A stretch of DNA of 16,225 nucleotides from Candidatus Cloacimonadota bacterium. GTDB taxonomy: Bacteria; Cloacimonadota; Cloacimonadia; Cloacimonadales; Cloacimonadaceae. Each line of letters opens with the position of its first letter. Position 1 is the first letter of the stretch. Positions 16,001 through 16,225 of this stretch are shown here, one piece after another. The position numbers were made by a program, and so were the translations under genes. The notes beneath the pieces are model-generated. The model was given only the letters and a program-made list of their open reading frames with translations. It searched no databases and was not told the origin of the DNA. The stretch spans positions 1 through 16,225 of the forward strand of contig JAQUJJ010000084.1 in the NCBI GenBank assembly GCA_028681035.1, in the 5' to 3' direction.

Positions 16001-16225
16001 ATCATTACGACTTTTTCCAGGAGATCTCTGCCAAACCCCTGAAAGTATGGATGAAGAATACTGCTGTGCAAAGCCTTAGTGAGGGCTGGCTGGATAGCGC
16101 AGATTACACTCTGGTCTTTGACAGCACGGTGAATCTGGAGTCCGGTGTTGGTAGCTTGTACCTGCACTTTATCCAGCCTTTTGTGTACAGTGGGGGAGAG
16201 CTGGCCATTCGTACAAACCGGCCTC
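13027..16225 (+). CDS. Secreted M6-like metalloprotease with choice-of-anchor-J-like modules (partial, runs off the window)
   Basis: From ATG 13027 the frame stays open for 1066 codons to the window edge, so the C-terminus is missing. Residues 1-21 are a signal peptide (KHRLLV, a hydrophobic core, then LQA before AYL). The peptidase domain has the zinc motif HEFFHTLGAPDLY (His308, Glu309, His312; downstream Asp318), the HExxHxxGxPD form of M6 immune-inhibitor-A-like enzymes. Phe311 replaces the Gly usual in HEFGH. An Asp-rich DSDGDGKVD loop (243-251) probably binds calcium. Two beta-rich modules follow (about 510-677 and 682-830), each with the ESYETFFPPRGW or SEGFD opening and YFDDF or YLDDIEI closing typical of choice-of-anchor-J domains. 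A CARDB/Ig-like module (about 834-945) and further beta sequence come next. It is likely exported and surface-attached or secreted, perhaps by a C-terminal sorting signal beyond the window. ATG is supported by AAAGGA and the signal peptide. Confidence 0.9.
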   Translation, partial: MKHRLLVIILMLALFAVCLQAAYLTNMPLTLSQPDGSKLECFASGDEYHNWLHDAENYTIIPDPKTGYYCYAELSGGKVQASRLIVGRDLPVNLEPGVNISVEEYKAARAEKFPMPQGRNAPTTGTINNLVIFIRFAGEAEFNQNISLYEGWFNSNASSQKNYFLEASYNQLTVNTHFYPVAANQYVVSWQDSHPRSYFQPYNASSNPNGYNGETQHRTREFTLLQNACNALDAVIPSSLVVDSDGDGKVDNVVFIISGGADGWAELLWPHRWSLYDRYVYINGKRVYDFNLQLRDFLSSQNVGVICHEFFHTLGAPDLYHYTGNGIDPAGRWDLMQSNTNPPQHMGAYMKQRYGGWLTIPTISTDQLYTLNPLTMQQGSAYRINSSDPNQYFVLEYRRKTGTFESSLPGSGLLAYRIDTRYNGNADGPPDGVYIYRPGGTPTANGSLNNAPFSLESGRTMLNSSTDPYPFMQNGSMGPLSIFEVGSAGATISFNKGIVPVVEWDLTSASYQESYETFFPPRGWSSAAISGTKTFEQVSSGSSPSCSPYQGTAMLRYNSYSAGNGNSAMLVTPILQAPDTGDLNYTASFFMYRDTGSSTKTDRIELYLNSSPNLGGSPVLIGTVNRCTAFSPQVISNGWYSYSFNLPISANSSKYLIFKAVSGYGNNMYFDDFALSSSLKLPFSEGFDSCVTPNLPPTFSVVNTSSSSSTYVRSSNSQSFSAPNCVQFTNAGDANADLRLVSAPIKGGINKLRLKFQARGSTSGQELIIGTQSSPRSAFIPLQTITLSTYYSQFDLNLSSYSGSNTYLAFQHGLGGTYRSIYLDDIEILTLPVRDLELKKLSAPSYAENADNVRFDIEVLNSSQNSMSSYTLKLIDVESSTVLSQSIFASALAAGEIAVNSLLCDFPASGSYRIVAQVQHNSDSVSANNCSPVHAIQIFSPEAEIQQVDNSETSSTANTLPFNFYWKNSVAESIYTAEELFFPNGQISGIIYHYDFFQEISAKPLKVWMKNTAVQSLSEGWLDSADYTLVFDSTVNLESGVGSLYLHFIQPFVYSGGELAIRTNRP

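Noticed and set aside
15730..16167. A 145-codon minus-strand frame
   Set aside because: Antisense to the same protease gene, no start-site support, no recognisable domain.

Overview
The window looks like a chromosome segment from an uncultured Gram-negative bacterium of the FCB/Cloacimonadota type. This is an inference from style: the partial gene at the left edge ends like an outer-membrane beta-barrel (terminal Phe), there is a large secreted M6-type protease with adhesion-like modules, and the intergenic regions are full of short palindromic repeats. No rRNA, tRNA or marker gene is present to confirm it. All start and stop codons fit the standard bacterial code.

Layout. Bases 1-95 hold the end of a putative outer-membrane protein, followed by an intrinsic terminator. 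Bases 180-2042 encode a CHASE2-sensor class III adenylyl cyclase. Bases 2043-3981 hold two tandem paralogues resembling DUF6155. Each is preceded by a related repeat-rich intergenic sequence, so the duplication included its leader. The first paralogue carries an in-frame 39-bp minisatellite that the second lacks. Bases 3982-4721 are non-coding: a long near-perfect hairpin, a degenerate low-complexity stretch, and an array of 53-bp REP-like units.

Bases 4722-12319 form the accessory core. It comprises an SF2/Snf2-like helicase with an N-terminal PLD (HKD) nuclease domain, a gamma-type N6-adenine methyltransferase of the Eco57I/type IIG kind whose N-terminal nuclease-like domain has a degraded ExK motif, and a DUF2971 protein. 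The first two genes are 10 bp apart with overlapping signals and probably act as one ATP-dependent restriction-modification-like complex. In this view the methyltransferase recognises and protects DNA, and the helicase translocates and cuts through PLD. DUF2971 is a possible third component. Two weak, stop-interrupted reading frames flank the DUF2971 gene. The module is more AT-rich than its surroundings and is bounded by two related REP-like arrays in opposite orientation (4381-4515 and 12748-12835), which fits a mobile or recombination-prone defence island.

From 13027 to the window end one reading frame stays open. It encodes a secreted M6-like metalloprotease with two choice-of-anchor-J-like modules and runs past the edge. 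The best candidate for an under-described system is the PLD-helicase / methyltransferase / DUF2971 cassette within its inverted repeat borders.
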